Below are positions 1 through 5,540 of a stretch of DNA of 13,845 nt, piece after piece (position 1 is the stretch's first letter; each line of letters begins with the position of its first letter). The DNA is taken from the NCBI GenBank assembly GCA_001304365.1, contig LJNA01000033.1:1-13845 (forward strand). The letters are read 5' to 3'. A model generated the notes under the pieces. The model saw only the letters and a program-made list of their open reading frames with translations. It had not been told where the DNA came from and ran no database searches. A program made the position numbers and the translations under genes. This DNA comes from Syntrophobacter sp. DG_60. GTDB taxonomy: Bacteria > Desulfobacterota > Desulfofervidia > Desulfofervidales > DG-60.

Positions 1-242
1 AGGTAAAAGAATACTACGCCCATCATGCCTGAGACTTCAGCACCTACTGCACTCCACCAGTGAGGACTCCTAGGCACCAACAGAGGCTGCCACTTGTACC
101 AGACAAAGCCGCAAATAAGAGTGGCTCCTAGTAGCGTTGCGACAAGACACTGCTTCCAGTCAAGTCTTTCTAGGGCCAGTTTCATAAAAAAGCCCTGCAC
201 TCCCCATAAAATCATACTCATAAAGCTATACAGTACCCACAT
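1..242 (-). CDS. EamA/DMT-family transporter, N-terminal part only
   Basis: The frame opens at an ATG at 242 preceded by a GGAGGT ribosome site and runs off the left edge after about 80 codons. The N-terminus reads MWVLYSFMSMILWGVQGFF and is followed by a basic turn (MKLALERLDWKQ) and a second hydrophobic segment (CLVATLLGATLICGFVW). This is the usual start of EamA/DMT drug-metabolite permeases: a first helix with a WG motif, a short charged loop, then a second helix. Such proteins sit in the inner membrane with about ten helices; only the first two and part of a third are visible, so the substrate cannot be guessed. It diverges from the PilZ gene, with 369 bp between them holding a leader hairpin. 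The family call is fairly safe, the function is not. Confidence 0.72.
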   Translation of the reverse strand, partial: MWVLYSFMSMILWGVQGFFMKLALERLDWKQCLVATLLGATLICGFVWYKWQPLLVPRSPHWWSAVGAEVSGMMGVVFFY

Positions 243-348
243 GTAATCTACCTCCACACTTTTACATGGATTTCCCTGCTTCTCCAGTAAAGCTTGCAGA
301 AAGTGTAATAAAAAACTCTTGCAAGTATTCTATTTGGTATTATAAACG

Positions 349-389
349 AAAACCCATCGGCTGCCACAAGAGCAAGCACGATGGGCTTT
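349..389 (-). terminator. Terminator-like hairpin in the leader of the EamA gene
   Basis: Read on the minus strand, the arms AAAGCCCATCG and CGATGGGTTTT form an 11-bp stem (one G-U pair) around a 19-nt loop, followed by CGTTTATAAT. A GC core with A-tract/U-tract edges resembles an intrinsic terminator. No minus-strand gene lies upstream for it to terminate, so it would sit inside the 5' leader of the transporter, about 105 nt before its ATG. That suggests attenuation or a riboswitch expression platform, but I do not recognise an aptamer. The stem is almost symmetrical, so it could also act on the plus strand. Confidence 0.4.
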
Positions 390-454
390 CAGAGGGCCTT
401 TTAGAAATAAAGGGTATTGGAGAGAATCGCCCAATCCTGTCTTATCCCTATCTT

Positions 455-483
455 TGCTTATGATAAAAACTTGGGTTTGTCAA
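455..483 (-). promoter_or_regulatory. Possible sigma-70 promoter for the EamA gene
   Basis: A perfect TTGACA (complement of 478-483) is followed after 17 nt by TAAGCA (455-460), a poor -10. If used, it would give a leader of about 200 nt that includes the hairpin at 349-389. The -35 and spacing are good; the -10 is weak. Confidence 0.3.
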
Positions 484-534
484 GCAAGAAATGGAGATTA
501 TAAGAATTTTTAGGTTATATGCAGTGGCATTTTC

Positions 535-562
535 TTGACAATTGTGTTACTGTAAATAAGTT
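535..562 (+). promoter_or_regulatory. Possible promoter for the PilZ gene
   Basis: TTGACA at 535-540 is followed after 16 nt by TAAGTT at 557-562, which matches the -10 consensus at only three positions. The implied transcript would start near 569, about 43 nt before the PilZ ATG. Only the -35 is convincing. Confidence 0.28.
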
Positions 563-611
563 GTAGGTTGGTTTTTTAGCTTTTTAAGCCAAGGCAAATA
601 GAGGTGCTGGT

Positions 612-944
612 ATGAGAGAAGAAAGAAGAAAATTTCCTAGAGAACCTATCTCTGTGGAGGTAGGAGTCAGACACACTGATTGGCCACTAATAAAGGCTAA
701 GAGTTTTGATATCAGTGTAGAGGGAATACGCCTCTTTTTACCGAAGAAGTTCCCAAAGGACAAGGTGATGGAATTAGAAATCAACCTACCCCTTCCCCCA
801 GTTGTTACTCGTGGCAAAGTGGTGTGGGTAAAGGAAGTAGAAACAAAAGGAGGCAAATTTTTCCAGACAGGAATAAAGTTTACTGAGGTGAAACCCGAAG
901 ATAAGGCAAGGATAGAGGTCTTTACACAGACAAGGCAAAAATAG
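612..944 (+). CDS. PilZ-domain protein (c-di-GMP receptor)
   Basis: A 110-residue single-domain protein. The two signature pieces of the c-di-GMP-binding PilZ fold are present: an RxxxR motif at residues 6-10 (RKFPR) near the N-terminus and a DxSxxG motif at 33-38 (DISVEG). They are followed by alternating beta-strand segments such as VMELEINLPL and TRGKVVWVKE, typical of the PilZ barrel. With both motifs intact it probably binds c-di-GMP. With no partner domain it would act by binding another protein (flagellar, pilus or exopolysaccharide control), as known for stand-alone PilZ proteins; the target cannot be read here. The ATG at 612 follows GAGGTG at a sensible distance. It appears monocistronic, with a non-coding gap downstream. 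Confidence 0.85.
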   Translation: MREERRKFPREPISVEVGVRHTDWPLIKAKSFDISVEGIRLFLPKKFPKDKVMELEINLPLPPVVTRGKVVWVKEVETKGGKFFQTGIKFTEVKPEDKARIEVFTQTRQK

Positions 945-1046
945 AGGCTTTTATAAGGGATGAGTGCTTGGTTATACCCTTCTAAGTGAGTCAATCCGTC
1001 TAGTTTTAAATTATCAAGTTAGGTTTGGGCACTTTTCATTCACAAT

Positions 1047-1086
1047 CAAGGGAGCCTATCAAACCCTCTTAACACAGCCTCCCTTG
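1047..1086 (+). terminator. Inverted repeat, candidate terminator downstream of PilZ
   Basis: CAAGGGAG (1047-1054) and CTCCCTTG (1079-1086) are perfect 8-bp arms around a 24-nt loop, followed by TTTAGTTT. It is about 100 nt downstream of the PilZ stop. The long loop and interrupted T tract make it a mediocre terminator; it could be a structured RNA or operator instead. Confidence 0.3.
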
Positions 1087-1135
1087 TTTAGTTTCAGGTA
1101 ACCCTTTTTTAATAAATTACCAGAGGTAAATTATG

Positions 1136-1170
1136 ATTACTCCAGTTTTTCAGATCAAAGTTACAGTAAT
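1136..1170 (+). repeat. Degenerate dispersed repeat, copy A
   Basis: This 35-bp stretch aligns with 3882-3915 in the same orientation: about 29 of 33 aligned positions agree, with two small gaps. The shared core is TCAAAGTTA followed by AG and AAT, with transition-type differences between the copies. Both copies lie in intergenic gaps, so shared coding sequence does not explain the match. It may be the relic of a small mobile or structured repeat. Confidence 0.4.
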
Positions 1171-1324
1171 TACCGATTCAACGTTTATAAATACAACCGA
1201 AAATCTTCTTTATATTTAGCCCGTGTCAGATTATTGACAGGATAAAGATATCAGTATAGCTATGATAATGTATGCCGGGGTCAAATCAATGTCCTATATT
1301 AAATACAGATATACACTAAAAACA

Positions 1325-1342
1325 AACAAGGATTTCCTTGTT
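1325..1342. promoter_or_regulatory. Perfect 18-bp palindrome, operator-like
   Basis: AACAAGGATTTCCTTGTT has 8-bp arms around a central TT. It lies 68 bp upstream of the start codon of the metallo-hydrolase gene. The size and symmetry fit a dimeric repressor site; a short RNA hairpin is the alternative. No cognate regulator is in the window. Confidence 0.35.
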
Positions 1343-1410
1343 ATTAACATTCTACGGCAAGTAAGGCTGAATAGGAAAAAGAAAATAATAAAAATTAAGG
1401 AGGAGTAACA

Positions 1411-2043
1411 ATGATTAAAGAAATGCTTAAGAAAATTGAGTGGTTGGGGCATGATGGCTTCAGAATTAAAAGTAGTTTAACCCTTTATTTTGATCCCTAT
1501 CAAATAAAGCCAGGACCAGCCGCTGATTTTATCTTCATTAGTCATCCCCATTTTGACCATTGTTCACCCGAGGACATAGATAAGATCAAAGAGGAGGATA
1601 CTATTATTGTTACAGAGGAGGAATCAGCCAAAAAGCTATCCGGACGAATAGAAGTTATGAAGCCAGGAGATGAAAAGGTCTTTAAGGATATTAAGGTAAA
1701 GGCAGTTTCTGCTTATAACATAGGAAAAACATTTCATACAAAAGAAAAGGGTTGGCTAGGCTTTGTGGTAGAAGTAGAAGGTGTCCGTATATATCATGCC
1801 GGGGATACCGATTTCATCCCTGAAATGGAGGAAATTAGAGCAGATATAGCGTTTTTACCCGTCTCAGGTACCTACGTCATGACCGCTGATGAAGCAGTTA
1901 AGGCCGCACTTACTATCAAGCCACAAATAGCCATTCCTATGCATTATGGAGCCATTGTTGGAACAGAGACAGATGCCGACCGATTCGCTAAAGCCTTAGA
2001 GGGAAAGATAGAAGTGGTTATCTTACCTAAGGAAGACAAATAA
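1411..2043 (+). CDS. Metallo-beta-lactamase-fold hydrolase (UlaG/UPF0173-like)
   Basis: A 210-residue soluble protein with the zinc-binding residues of the metallo-beta-lactamase superfamily. These are HxHxDH at 45-50 (HPHFDH), a later GDTD with the preceding histidine (YHAGDTD, 128-134), and a C-terminal PMHYG histidine at 178. The short form with IEWLGHDGFRI at the start matches the UlaG-like/UPF0173 branch of metal-dependent hydrolases, often annotated only as a Zn-dependent hydrolase of unknown substrate. The ATG follows a strong AAGGAGGAG site. The nitroreductase follows in the same direction after 76 bp, with a hairpin between them. Fold and metal centre are sure; the reaction is not known. 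Confidence 0.85.
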   Translation: MIKEMLKKIEWLGHDGFRIKSSLTLYFDPYQIKPGPAADFIFISHPHFDHCSPEDIDKIKEEDTIIVTEEESAKKLSGRIEVMKPGDEKVFKDIKVKAVSAYNIGKTFHTKEKGWLGFVVEVEGVRIYHAGDTDFIPEMEEIRADIAFLPVSGTYVMTADEAVKAALTIKPQIAIPMHYGAIVGTETDADRFAKALEGKIEVVILPKEDK

Positions 2044-2055
2044 TATTTTAGTTTG

Positions 2056-2086
2056 TTGAAGAATTCTATTTTTGTAGGATCTTCAA
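2056..2086 (+). terminator. Stem-loop after the metallo-hydrolase gene
   Basis: TTGAAGA (2056-2062) pairs with TCTTCAA (2080-2086). After one bulged A, TTCTA pairs with TAGGA, giving a 12-bp stem with a TTTTTG loop. The downstream run ATTATACCATTTTTC is U-rich but interrupted. It starts 12 nt after the stop codon, so it is probably a terminator or attenuator before the nitroreductase. Confidence 0.42.
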
Positions 2087-2119
2087 TTATACCATTTTTC
2101 ATAATGTGAGGGGATGGTA

Positions 2120-2764
2120 ATGGAAGTAAGAAAGGCTATTTATACGCGTTGGAGTGCAAGGGGATTTTTGCCGAAGGCCGTTGAAGACACCCTTATTACC
2201 GAAACCCTAGGAGCAGCTATTCAGGCCCCTTCGGCCTGCAATATGCAGCCTTGGGAATTTATTGTCGTTAAAGGAGAAGCAAAAGAATTTTTGGTTAGGG
2301 CATTACTTTCTGCTTATAATAAGGAAAGGAGACCGTCCCGTGCGCGGACTTCATTACCAAAAAAATACAAAGACCGCATGCAAACTCTTTTTGAAGCCAT
2401 AAAACCCTTTGCCGAAAAGACGCCGGGGTTTGACATATGGGAGGGAAGTTTGAGTTTTTATGGTGCTCCGGTAGTTATCATCGTGGCTAAGGATAAACAA
2501 ATAGCTCATTTGCGTCTTTTGGATATTGGCCTGGCCGTGCAGAATTTGATACTTATGGCTCAAACTATGGGGCTTGGCACCTGTCCAATTGGTGTTGCTG
2601 TAAGGTATGAAGATGTAATCAAGGAAGTGCTCCATTTGCCAGATGAACTAGAGCTGGCCTTAACCATCGCCCTTGGTTATCCGGATAGTTCTCTTCCGAT
2701 CAATGAGTTTAGGGCATCGCGGGTGGATTTAAAAGATTGTGTGCGTTGGATAGACCGAGTTTAA
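2120..2764 (+). CDS. Nitroreductase-family FMN oxidoreductase
   Basis: About 214 residues. The N-terminal RWSARGF and the APSACNMQPWEF segment match the FMN-binding start of nitroreductase-family flavoproteins, and GLGTCPIG near the C-terminal third is the second conserved cofactor segment. These enzymes are FMN-containing NAD(P)H-dependent oxidoreductases that act on nitro compounds, quinones or other acceptors; the physiological substrate cannot be told from sequence. I place the start at the second ATG (2120) because GAGGGG (2108-2113) then sits six bases upstream, whereas it abuts the first ATG (2114). The gene converges on the SH3-anchor gene, with a 126-bp gap that shows no clear terminator. 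Confidence 0.82.
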   Translation: MEVRKAIYTRWSARGFLPKAVEDTLITETLGAAIQAPSACNMQPWEFIVVKGEAKEFLVRALLSAYNKERRPSRARTSLPKKYKDRMQTLFEAIKPFAEKTPGFDIWEGSLSFYGAPVVIIVAKDKQIAHLRLLDIGLAVQNLILMAQTMGLGTCPIGVAVRYEDVIKEVLHLPDELELALTIALGYPDSSLPINEFRASRVDLKDCVRWIDRV

Positions 2765-2890
2765 AAAATGTCCTGTGATAGAGACGAACAATCAAGGCTG
2801 CGGCCAGGATTTGAGGAATTTCTAGGGATGAAACATATTAAAATCAAGAATGATAGCTTCTTAATTTCCGTCCAAAAATAATTTCTCTCT

Positions 2891-3571
2891 CTAGACACCT
2901 AGATAATGTGGAGAATGTCGCTTGCGGCGCATTTGGACTCGACCCATAATTAATCCCAAAATCCAGCCCGCCAGTAAGACCCCAGCTCCACTTGCAAACC
3001 ATAGGCTATCTTTCTTTCTTTCCAATTCCTTATTCCTTTCTAAAAGGGTGGTCAACTGACTTTTAAGCTTTCTATTATCTATCTCCAGTTGATCCTTAAG
3101 TTGTTTCGTCTCCACGTAGTTGGCTGAACCCGATTTCAAGTCCTCATAGTCCTTCTCCAATTTGGCCAACTGTTTCTCCTTTGAGCGTAAAGTGGCTTTT
3201 AGTTCCGAATTTGAGGCATCCAGAGTCCCTCTGGCTTCCCTAAGATTCCTAAGTTCCTTTTGCATCGTTTTTACCTTTTTTTGGAGTCCACTGATAATAA
3301 AGGATTTGGGAATATTTGAAGTCAGGTAGCGACTCAAGACATACCCTTCCTTCCCATTTTTCGGCTGAACTTTCATCCAGTCCCCAAGATCTTCCAGGAC
3401 TTCTACCTCTTCATCTGACCTTAGCATAGCTAAAATCTTATGCCGTGTAGATGTCCCACCACGAAGAGTAATTTCAAGAGAATCCGTAACATACATGGTC
3501 TTGGCCCAAGCTGGGGCAACACTTAAGGCGAGACTAATTACTAGGGTAAGCTGGAGGATTATTCTACGCAT
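2891..3571 (-). CDS. SH3 / coiled-coil / membrane-anchor protein (YgiM/TIGR04211-like)
   Basis: A 226-residue protein. Residues 1-23 form a Sec signal peptide ending AWA. A bacterial SH3 domain follows at about 24-85 (RGGTSTRHKILAML, then GWMKVQP-like and GYVLSRYL strands). A charged coiled coil spans about 92-188. A single transmembrane helix lies at about 190-210, followed by a basic cytoplasmic tail (RVQMRRKRHS). This order matches the SH3-and-anchor family (TIGR04211, including E. coli YgiM): a periplasmic SH3 domain held to the inner membrane by a C-terminal helix. The role is probably cell-envelope related but unproven. The start follows GGGAGGG. A promoter with a 17-nt spacer lies upstream (3618-3646). 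Confidence 0.85.
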   Translation of the reverse strand: MRRIILQLTLVISLALSVAPAWAKTMYVTDSLEITLRGGTSTRHKILAMLRSDEEVEVLEDLGDWMKVQPKNGKEGYVLSRYLTSNIPKSFIISGLQKKVKTMQKELRNLREARGTLDASNSELKATLRSKEKQLAKLEKDYEDLKSGSANYVETKQLKDQLEIDNRKLKSQLTTLLERNKELERKKDSLWFASGAGVLLAGWILGLIMGRVQMRRKRHSPHYLGV

Positions 3572-3617
3572 AAAATCCCTCCCTTCTTACTTATTCTTTA
3601 ACTTTTGAGACAGTATT

Positions 3618-3646
3618 CTTCTAACAGACATCCATTGATTTGTCAA
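3618..3646 (-). promoter_or_regulatory. Sigma-70-type promoter for the SH3-anchor gene
   Basis: TTGACA (complement of 3641-3646), a 17-nt spacer and TAGAAG (complement of 3618-3623) lie upstream on the minus strand. The implied start near 3611 gives a leader of about 40 nt. Confidence 0.5.
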
Positions 3647-3849
3647 AGTAGGAAGCAATAGAACGGATGCTTACGGATACCACGAAAGCAAAGAACGTTT
3701 TAACTTTGGTTGCCTAAAATCGAGTTTGAATTTAAATAAGATGGCCTAAATTAGCCCTCTTCTCCTTTTAAAATCTCTCTGATTTCGGCTGATGCCCAAA
3801 AATTTGCTTCGCAACTTCGTTTGTACCCAAACGTTAGATACCAATCTTC

Positions 3850-3992
3850 GAAGATATATTTTGTACCCAGCTTAAACCTAAATTACTACAGCTTTTTGGT
3901 CAAAGTTATAGCAATCGCATCAATAGATAATACCTGCACTTCTTCCCTTGGCAGATAAAAGAGAAAAAAAGCTGGGTATTAAATATAGCTTC
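3850..3992. repeat. 143-bp element with 24-bp imperfect terminal inverted repeats
   Basis: The left arm (3850-3873) and right arm (3969-3992) are inverted copies agreeing at 21 of 24 positions, including a perfect 10-bp AAGCTGGGTA block. The interior has no ORF and contains copy B of the dispersed repeat (3882-3915). I see no target-site duplication. It lies downstream of the HU gene, and the right arm overlaps that gene's probable terminator. It could therefore be a MITE-like remnant or a long folded HU 3' untranslated region. Confidence 0.45.
3882..3915 (+). repeat. Degenerate dispersed repeat, copy B
   Basis: This is the second copy of the repeat at 1136-1170. It lies inside the inverted-repeat element and differs from copy A mainly by transitions and two short gaps. 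Confidence 0.4.
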
Positions 3993-3993
3993 T
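3961..3993 (-). terminator. Probable terminator of the HU gene
   Basis: On the minus strand AGAAGCT (complement of 3987-3993) pairs with AGCTTTT across a 13-nt loop with one G-U pair. A T-rich tract TTTTCTCTTTT follows immediately. It is about 25 nt downstream of the HU stop codon. Confidence 0.48.
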
Positions 3994-4018
3994 AAATGTT
4001 GTAACCTAACAATAAGAT

Positions 4019-4291
4019 TTACTTAACCGCTTTAGCCAAGTTAGCCCCGGCCTTGAACTTAGCCACTTTCTTGGCCCGAATCTTAAGAGGCTTACCTGTC
4101 TGAGGATTCCTGCCCGTTCTAGCCTTCCTTTTCATGACAGAGAGGGTTCCAAACCCAGCCAGAGCAACCTTATCCCCCTTCTTTAAGCTCTTTGTTACCG
4201 TATCAACGATGCTGTTCAATACCTTTCCTGCCAATGCCTTGGAAATACCAACATCACTAGCAACAGCATTGATTAACTCTCCCTTATTCAT
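4019..4291 (-). CDS. hup: HU-family histone-like DNA-binding protein
   Basis: A 90-residue protein, the standard length for HU. It starts MNKGELINAVA, which is the family N-terminal helix. The GFGTLSV strand and the arm RKARTGRNPQTGK, with the conserved RNPQTG tip whose proline intercalates into DNA, are present, followed by AKKVAKFKAG. HU dimers bend and compact DNA without strong sequence preference. An upstream in-frame ATG would add 13 residues, but the start at 4291 is chosen because GGAGGGGAGG lies just before it and the family begins here. A strong promoter (4339-4367) and a hairpin at the predicted 5' end of the mRNA (4312-4330) lie upstream. IHF-like proteins share the fold, but the length and lack of extra motifs favour HU. 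Confidence 0.93.
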   Translation of the reverse strand: MNKGELINAVASDVGISKALAGKVLNSIVDTVTKSLKKGDKVALAGFGTLSVMKRKARTGRNPQTGKPLKIRAKKVAKFKAGANLAKAVK

Positions 4292-4311
4292 ATAAAGTCC
4301 TCCCCTCCTTT

Positions 4312-4330
4312 TTGCCGAAAGTATCGGCAA
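4312..4330 (-). promoter_or_regulatory. Stem-loop at the predicted 5' end of the HU mRNA
   Basis: TTGCCGA and TCGGCAA form a perfect 7-bp stem with a 5-nt loop, read on the minus strand. The predicted transcription start is only a few bases upstream and the ribosome site a few bases downstream. It may stabilise the message, tune translation, or be a protein-binding operator. Confidence 0.45.
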
Positions 4331-4338
4331 TTGGTTCT

Positions 4339-4367
4339 CTTATACACGCAGTATTTCCGAATGTCAA
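4339..4367 (-). promoter_or_regulatory. Strong sigma-70-type promoter for HU
   Basis: A consensus TTGACA (complement of 4362-4367), exactly 17 nt, then TATAAG (complement of 4339-4344). This is the best housekeeping promoter in the window and fits an abundant nucleoid protein. The start should be near 4332. Confidence 0.7.
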
Positions 4368-4387
4368 TATTTTTCTGATACTTATTC

Positions 4388-4408
4388 TAGCAAAAAATAG
4401 GCTTGCTA
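4388..4408 (-). terminator. Possible terminator between tRNA-Arg and HU
   Basis: TAGCAA/TTGCTA form a 6-bp stem whose loop contains a T run on the minus strand. The sequence after the stem is not U-rich, so termination is uncertain; it is the only hairpin seen between the tRNA and the HU promoter. Confidence 0.25.
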
Positions 4409-4441
4409 AGGTGTCCGATTTCCGAGAATGCTGATTATTGC

Positions 4442-4517
4442 TGGAGGGCGATGAGGGATTTGAACCCTCGCCCTTTGGCTCCGGAGGCCAACGCTCTTTC
4501 CTCTGAGCTAATCGCCC
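4442..4517 (-). tRNA. tRNA-Arg (anticodon CCG)
   Basis: A 76-nt cloverleaf with encoded CCA. The acceptor stem GGGCGAT/ATCGCCC is a perfect 7 bp, the D stem is GCTC/GAGC, the anticodon stem is TTGGC/GCCAA around loop CTCCGGA (anticodon CCG), and the T stem is GAGGG/CCCTC with loop TTCAAAT. C35 and the D-loop A20 expected for arginine are present. The discriminator base (position 73) reads U, whereas bacterial tRNA-Arg usually has A or G. It reads codon CGG. The gene stands alone upstream of HU and diverges from the glycosyltransferase gene. Confidence 0.95.
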
Positions 4518-4525
4518 TCAAACAG

Positions 4526-4554
4526 TTTGTATCTTAATCAGCTCTTTGTGTCAA
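4526..4554 (-). promoter_or_regulatory. Promoter for tRNA-Arg
   Basis: TTGACA (complement of 4549-4554), 17 nt, then TACAAA (complement of 4526-4531). The predicted start, about 4519, leaves only a couple of bases of 5' leader before the mature tRNA end at 4517. Confidence 0.5.
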
Positions 4555-4556
4555 GC

Positions 4557-4585
4557 TTGACAAAAAAATAAAGGCGACTTAGTTT
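4557..4585 (+). promoter_or_regulatory. Promoter for the glycosyltransferase gene, back to back with the tRNA promoter
   Basis: TTGACA at 4557-4562, a 17-nt spacer, then TAGTTT at 4580-4585 (a weak -10 keeping T1, A2 and T6). The implied start falls at about 4592, next to the ATG at 4593. The -35 overlaps the tRNA -35 as a perfect 14-bp palindrome, TGTCAAGCTTGACA (4549-4562). Confidence 0.42.
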
Positions 4586-4592
4586 TTCTATA

Positions 4593-5531
4593 ATGGATAT
4601 TTCAGTAGTAATACCTGTGTACAATGAGGAGGCCTCCTTAAAGCCGCTCTATGCGAAATTAAAGAAAACATTGGAGGAAATTAATAGGCCTTATGAGATT
4701 ATTTTTATAGATGATGGAAGTAAGGACAGTAGCTGGGAAATATTAAAACATTTAAGGAAGCAAGATAAAAATATTAAACTCATTCGCTTGACACGCAATT
4801 TTGGTCAAACAGCAGCTATAACTGCGGGGTTTGAGCATGCTGAAGGTAAGATTACTATTGGGATGGATGCAGATTTGCAAAATGAGCCAGCAGATATTCC
4901 CTACTTTTTAGCCAAGATAGAAGAAGGTTATGATTTAGTAAGCGGTTGGAGAAGGTATAGGCAAGATGCCTTAATAACCAGAAAGGTCCCTTCCTGGATA
5001 GCAAATTGGCTAATAAGTAAGATTACTGGTGTAAAATTGCATGATTATGGCTGTTCTCTAAAGGCATATAAGAGTTGGGTAGTAAAAAACCTCCATCTTT
5101 ATGGAGAGATGCATCGCTTTATCCCTGCCTTGGCCAGATGGTGTGGGGCACAAATTACAGAGATTGAGGTCCGGCATTACCCACGTAGATTTGGGCAGGC
5201 CAAATATGGTCTTTCTCGGACATTAAAAGTGATTTTGGACCTAATTACTGTTAAATTTTTACTGAGCTATTCTACTAAACCTTTACACTTTTTTGGTATT
5301 CCAGGTGCAATCTCATTTTTAGCGGGTTTTTTTATCTGTAGCTATCTGAGTGTGCTTAAATTTTTCTATCATGTTCAACTCTCCCAAAGACCTTTACTTT
5401 TACTGGGAGTATTATTGATCTTTATGGGGATTCAGTTTATTAGCTTGGGGCTTTTGGCAGAACTGGTAATAAGGATCTACCATGAAGCACAAAAGAGGCC
5501 CATTTATGGAATTAAGGAAATTTTAAAATAA
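4593..5531 (+). CDS. Family 2 glycosyltransferase, polyprenyl-phosphate sugar transferase type
   Basis: 312 residues. The N-terminal GT-A domain has the family start VVIPVYNEE (5-13), IDDGSKD (39-45), the metal-binding DADLQ (92-96) and a GWRRYRQD segment (118-125). Two C-terminal transmembrane helices follow at about 232-256 and 267-294. This GT-A plus two-helix layout matches the GtrB/ArnC/DPM1-like enzymes that move a sugar from a nucleotide donor onto undecaprenyl or related polyprenyl phosphate at the inner membrane; the sugar is not predictable. MDISVVIP aligns with the normal family N-terminus and no upstream start is possible (stop at 4569-4571). No Shine-Dalgarno site is visible, which with the promoter position suggests a leaderless mRNA. 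The next gene follows after 9 bp. Confidence 0.87.
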   Translation: MDISVVIPVYNEEASLKPLYAKLKKTLEEINRPYEIIFIDDGSKDSSWEILKHLRKQDKNIKLIRLTRNFGQTAAITAGFEHAEGKITIGMDADLQNEPADIPYFLAKIEEGYDLVSGWRRYRQDALITRKVPSWIANWLISKITGVKLHDYGCSLKAYKSWVVKNLHLYGEMHRFIPALARWCGAQITEIEVRHYPRRFGQAKYGLSRTLKVILDLITVKFLLSYSTKPLHFFGIPGAISFLAGFFICSYLSVLKFFYHVQLSQRPLLLLGVLLIFMGIQFISLGLLAELVIRIYHEAQKRPIYGIKEILK

Positions 5532-5540
5532 TCTAGGACA

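Larger units (their letters stand above)
945..1410. other. 466-bp non-coding gap
   Basis: No credible gene is visible: all frames are broken by stops and none has a ribosome site. It holds an 8-bp inverted repeat (1047-1086), one copy of a degenerate dispersed repeat (1136-1170), an isolated TTGACA at 1234-1239 with only poor -10 candidates behind it, and an 18-bp palindrome at 1325-1342. The ribosome site of the next gene (AAGGAGGAG) lies at the right end. An unrecognised small RNA is possible. Confidence 0.5.

Noticed and set aside
266..463. 65-codon plus-strand frame in the first gap
   Set aside because: There is no ribosome site, it has no family-like composition, and it runs across the hairpin and the transporter leader. 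It is best read as chance.
584..994. 136-codon minus-strand frame over the PilZ gene
   Set aside because: It lies antisense to a protein with clear PilZ motifs and has no recognisable domain.
2768..2881. 37-codon frame between nitroreductase and the SH3-anchor gene (starts MSCDRDEQ)
   Set aside because: There is no Shine-Dalgarno and its length is within chance expectation; I recognise nothing in it. Conservation in relatives would be needed to revive it.
4299..4330. Longer N-terminus for HU (13 extra residues)
   Set aside because: The upstream codons contain the 5' hairpin and the strong ribosome site, and HU proteins begin at MNKxELI.
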